Positions 7,421 to 8,637 of a stretch of DNA of 8,637 nt are shown here, in pieces. The DNA is from JALYUA01 sp039931865 (GTDB lineage Bacteria; Acidobacteriota; Thermoanaerobaculia; UBA5066; Gp7-AA6), in assembly GCA_039931865.1 (NCBI GenBank), contig JBDTRB010000138.1:1-8637 (forward strand). Direction: 5' to 3'. The notes under the pieces are model-generated. The model had not been told where the DNA came from. It saw only the letters and a list, made by a program, of their open reading frames with translations, and ran no database searches. Position numbers and translations under genes: made by a program. Numbering within the stretch: the first letter of the stretch is position 1; each line of letters begins with the position of its first letter.

Positions 7421-7747
7421 TTCCTCCGCCATTCCTCCCTGCTTCGCCCTCAGGCAGGACGGGCGCGCGAGAAAGCGAGCGCCCGGAACGCATATTCGTC
7501 GACGGCGTCCGACTGGGCTTCCATTCGCATTCGAACAAAATGTGATTCTTATGTTCACTTTCGATGCAATCTGCCTGGCATGGAATCGCTGGGACAATGA
7601 ATCTGAAACGATTGTGCCGCAGCGGCAGTATCGCGTTGATCCATGATATGTTGGAGGTTCTTCAGAGGTCCAAGCCGGTTTCGGTACCTTGTCGAAGTTG
7701 GCCCTCCGTTTCGGATATCCCGATGAAGAACACCTGTTCAAGGGCTC
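7421..7747. other. Gene-free stretch, possible minus-strand remnant
   Basis: No intact gene is visible. On the minus strand a 26-residue frame runs from ATG 7530 to the stop at 7450-7452 (MEAQSDAVDEYAFRALAFS in its middle). It reads like the tail of a real protein, but I do not recognise it and it has no upstream continuation in frame. The rest, 7531-7747, is noticeably less GC-rich than the gene core and probably contains the promoter of the downstream gene, though no convincing -35/-10 pair was found. Confidence 0.35.
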
Positions 7748-7753
7748 AGGAGA
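7748..7753 (+). promoter_or_regulatory. Ribosome binding site of the ABM-like gene
   Basis: AGGAGA lies 6 nt before ATG 7760, a strong Shine-Dalgarno sequence that fixes the start. Confidence 0.75.
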
Positions 7754-7759
7754 AGTCTC

Positions 7760-8056
7760 ATGAAATTCGCACGTAACGTCCATTTCCAGATCAAGGGTGG
7801 CAAAGAGGTTGAGTTCAACAATCTCTTCGAGAAAGAAGTCCTTCCGATGCTTCGCAAGCAGAACGGGTTCCAGGAGGAAGTGACGCTCGTCAACCCGAAG
7901 GGCGCGCACTTTATCAGCCTCTGGGACAATCGCAAGAACGCCGAGACGTATGAGACCGCGACCTATCCGCAGGTCCTCGCGAAGCTCACCACGTTGATCG
8001 ACGGAATGCCCAGGGTCGAGACCTACGAGACCGTGTCGAGCTACGCTCGCGCCTAA
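7760..8056 (+). CDS. ABM-like dimeric alpha/beta-barrel protein
   Basis: A 98-residue cytoplasmic protein of the antibiotic-biosynthesis-monooxygenase-like (ABM, dimeric ferredoxin-like barrel) superfamily. The visible pattern is strand (KFARNVHFQIK), helix (KEVEFNNLFEKEVLPMLRKQ), strand around NGFQEEVTLVNP, strand HFISLWDN with Trp55, helix NAETYETATYPQVLAKL, and a last strand VETYETVSSY. Length and order match single-domain ABM proteins. Members range from cofactor-free oxygenases and haem-degrading enzymes to proteins with no known reaction. The residues that would distinguish them cannot be assigned by eye, so no substrate is proposed. The gene is complete, with a good ribosome site and its own terminator, and is therefore monocistronic. 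Its base composition is clearly less GC-rich than the gene core, and it lies between two repeat clusters, which suggests later acquisition. Confidence 0.8.
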   Translation: MKFARNVHFQIKGGKEVEFNNLFEKEVLPMLRKQNGFQEEVTLVNPKGAHFISLWDNRKNAETYETATYPQVLAKLTTLIDGMPRVETYETVSSYARA

Positions 8057-8063
8057 GGTTCGT

Positions 8064-8117
8064 ACGGACGATCAAAATCGTTCGTTCTATAGAGGTCCCG
8101 CAAGGGACCTTTTTTTT
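8064..8117 (+). terminator. Tandem hairpins with intrinsic terminator
   Basis: The main terminator is aggtccc (8093-8099), tetraloop gcaa (GNRA type), gggacct (8104-8110), followed by a run of eight T (8110-8117). A second stem, acggacgat (8064-8072) with atcgttcgt (8077-8085) and one G-U pair, stands just before it. Together they end the ABM-like transcript and may protect its 3' end. Confidence 0.92.
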
Positions 8118-8133
8118 GCCAACGGTCTTTTTC

Positions 8134-8166
8134 GGGGTCAGACCCGAAATCCTGATTTCGCGGCGC
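8134..8166. repeat. GGGGTCA/gaaatc-type repeat, plus-oriented copy
   Basis: Begins ggggtcagacccgaaatc and continues to gcggcgcga. It matches 715-749 except at a few positions, and keeps the internal palindrome gaaatc-ct-gatttc. It starts 17 nt after the ABM terminator's T-run and faces an inverted partner at the right end of the window. Confidence 0.75.
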
Positions 8167-8254
8167 GATCGTTTTTGTCATCGACTCGGAAGCGTCGATC
8201 TTCGTCATACACGGCCGGCCGTTGACCGAGGCGAGCACCGGGAGTGAGAGCCAT
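8138..8254 (-). pseudogene. Ser/Thr kinase N-terminal stub, copy B
   Basis: From ATG 8254 the minus strand encodes MALTPGARLG, the same opening as the kinase pseudogene near the left end. It then departs into QRPAVYDEDRRF and stops at 8138-8140 after 38 residues, inside the GGGGTCA repeat. The YEI strand and glycine loop expected after RLG are absent, so the gene was truncated near codon 10. Homology is supported by the upstream DNA too, which matches copy A. It might represent a decoy start retained after deletion. A functional 38-residue peptide is possible but unsupported. Confidence 0.6.
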
Positions 8255-8256
8255 CC

Positions 8257-8281
8257 GATTGCGTGAAGTCTATGCCCGCGC
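8257..8281 (-). promoter_or_regulatory. Conserved leader of kinase-type gene, copy B
   Basis: Read on the minus strand this contains gcgggc-a-tagacttc (TAGACTTC at 8265-8272), 10 nt before the codon for M1 of copy B. It aligns with copy A at 681-706 with one single-base gap. Box position relative to ATG is kept within 1 nt, which fits a shared promoter/translation-start module. Confidence 0.45.
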
Positions 8282-8301
8282 GATTGGAAGCCGCGCACGT
8301 C

Positions 8302-8496
8302 TTACTGACTCGAAAACGAGGCACCCGGCGAATCCTCGCCGAACAACTCGAGGCGCGCGATGCCCGTTTCCAGGTCGACCCACTCGGAGTTCGGCATGCG
8401 CACCCGATGACACCAGCTGCAGAGCGTCCGAGGGCTCTGTTCCTCCCGGGCGAATCCAAGGGTCTCTCGACGGAGAATACTGGATCGTGGGAATTT
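8302..8496 (-). pseudogene. CxxC-containing signalling-protein remnant
   Basis: An open minus-strand segment without a start codon carries RRETLGFAREEQSPRTLCSWCHRVRMPNSEW, then VDLETGIARLELFGEDSP, and stops at 8302. The CSWCHRVR..(G)EW..LE pattern resembles the C-terminal 'C-x-W-C-K-R-I/V-R ... W ... LE' segment found at the end of many PAS/response-regulator signalling proteins. That segment normally closes with a second CxxC, which is missing here. An in-frame TAG lies just upstream of 8496. CSWCH also fits a haem c motif, but nothing else supports a cytochrome. Its 3' end is directly followed by the copy-B kinase leader. Confidence 0.4.
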
Positions 8497-8637
8497 CTAA
8501 ACGAACGGGCGAAGCCTTGTTTCACACCAGTCTTATCGGAGGAGGATGACGGCCATCTCCCACCTCCGAAAAACCGGGCTGGTCGGAAGAGGCGAAAGGG
8601 TTCCGACCGAAATGAGGATTTTGGGTCGGGTCTGACC
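8497..8637. repeat. Right edge with inverted GGGGTCA repeat copy
   Basis: The last 11 bases, cgggtctgacc (8627-8637), are the exact reverse complement of 8136-8146, and cgaaatgaggatttt (8609-8623) is a variant of the gaaatc palindrome arm. The repeat is cut by the window end. The remainder, 8497-8608, shows no gene. Confidence 0.6.

Noticed and set aside
8302..8496. c-type cytochrome from the CxxCH motif
   Set aside because: The match is one short motif with no signal peptide, no distal Met and no further haem sites. The surrounding residues fit a signalling-protein tail better.

Overview
This is a GC-rich chromosomal window. It most likely comes from an Acidobacteriota-type genome, possibly a metagenome-assembled contig. 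The lineage call rests on style, not on a marker gene. The window has remnants of the PASTA-less Ser/Thr kinase family whose members begin MALTPG-x-RLG-x-YEI and end in a WLKIDP..LR..PRF tail. It also has an exported hydrolase with a TPR tail, a POT-type peptide transporter, and a LytS/LytTR pair. No rRNA, tRNA, CRISPR array, phage gene or intact transposase is visible.

Layout. Positions 1-1620 are an erosion zone. They hold a minus-strand kinase pseudogene whose catalytic core is missing (193-678), its conserved leader, and a 302-bp segment bounded by a perfect 22-bp inverted repeat (715-1016). A REP-like hairpin (1041-1071), a coding-like but unrecognised stretch, and a multiply frameshifted end of a family-5 solute-binding protein (1382-1618) follow. 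Positions 1626-7165 are an intact core. The minus-strand pair is a POT peptide/proton symporter followed by an exported alpha/beta-hydrolase with TPRs. The divergent plus-strand group is an exported NTF2-like protein, a LytS-type sensor histidine kinase and a LytTR response regulator, the last two overlapping by 4 bases. Positions 7166-8637 are a second repeat-rich zone: tandem and palindromic repeats (7229-7420), a lower-GC gene for an ABM-like dimeric barrel protein with a strong terminator (7760-8117), and another inverted-repeat pair (8134-8637). That pair encloses a second kinase N-terminal stub and a CxxC-containing fragment.

How the genes fit together. The transporter would import di/tripeptides and the secreted hydrolase would act outside the membrane; sharing an operon suggests nutrient scavenging, with substrate unknown. 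The sensor/regulator pair is a classic two-component system. The exported NTF2-like protein only 35 nt upstream could be a periplasmic partner, but this is inference.

The most unusual content is the repeat system. Three palindrome families of different body sequence all begin or end in GGGGTCA/TGACCCC and sit beside gene remnants in both flanks. This looks like a REP/MITE population mobilised in trans by an IS200-like (RAYT) enzyme that is not encoded here. The window ends inside one such repeat, as expected of a contig broken at a multicopy sequence.
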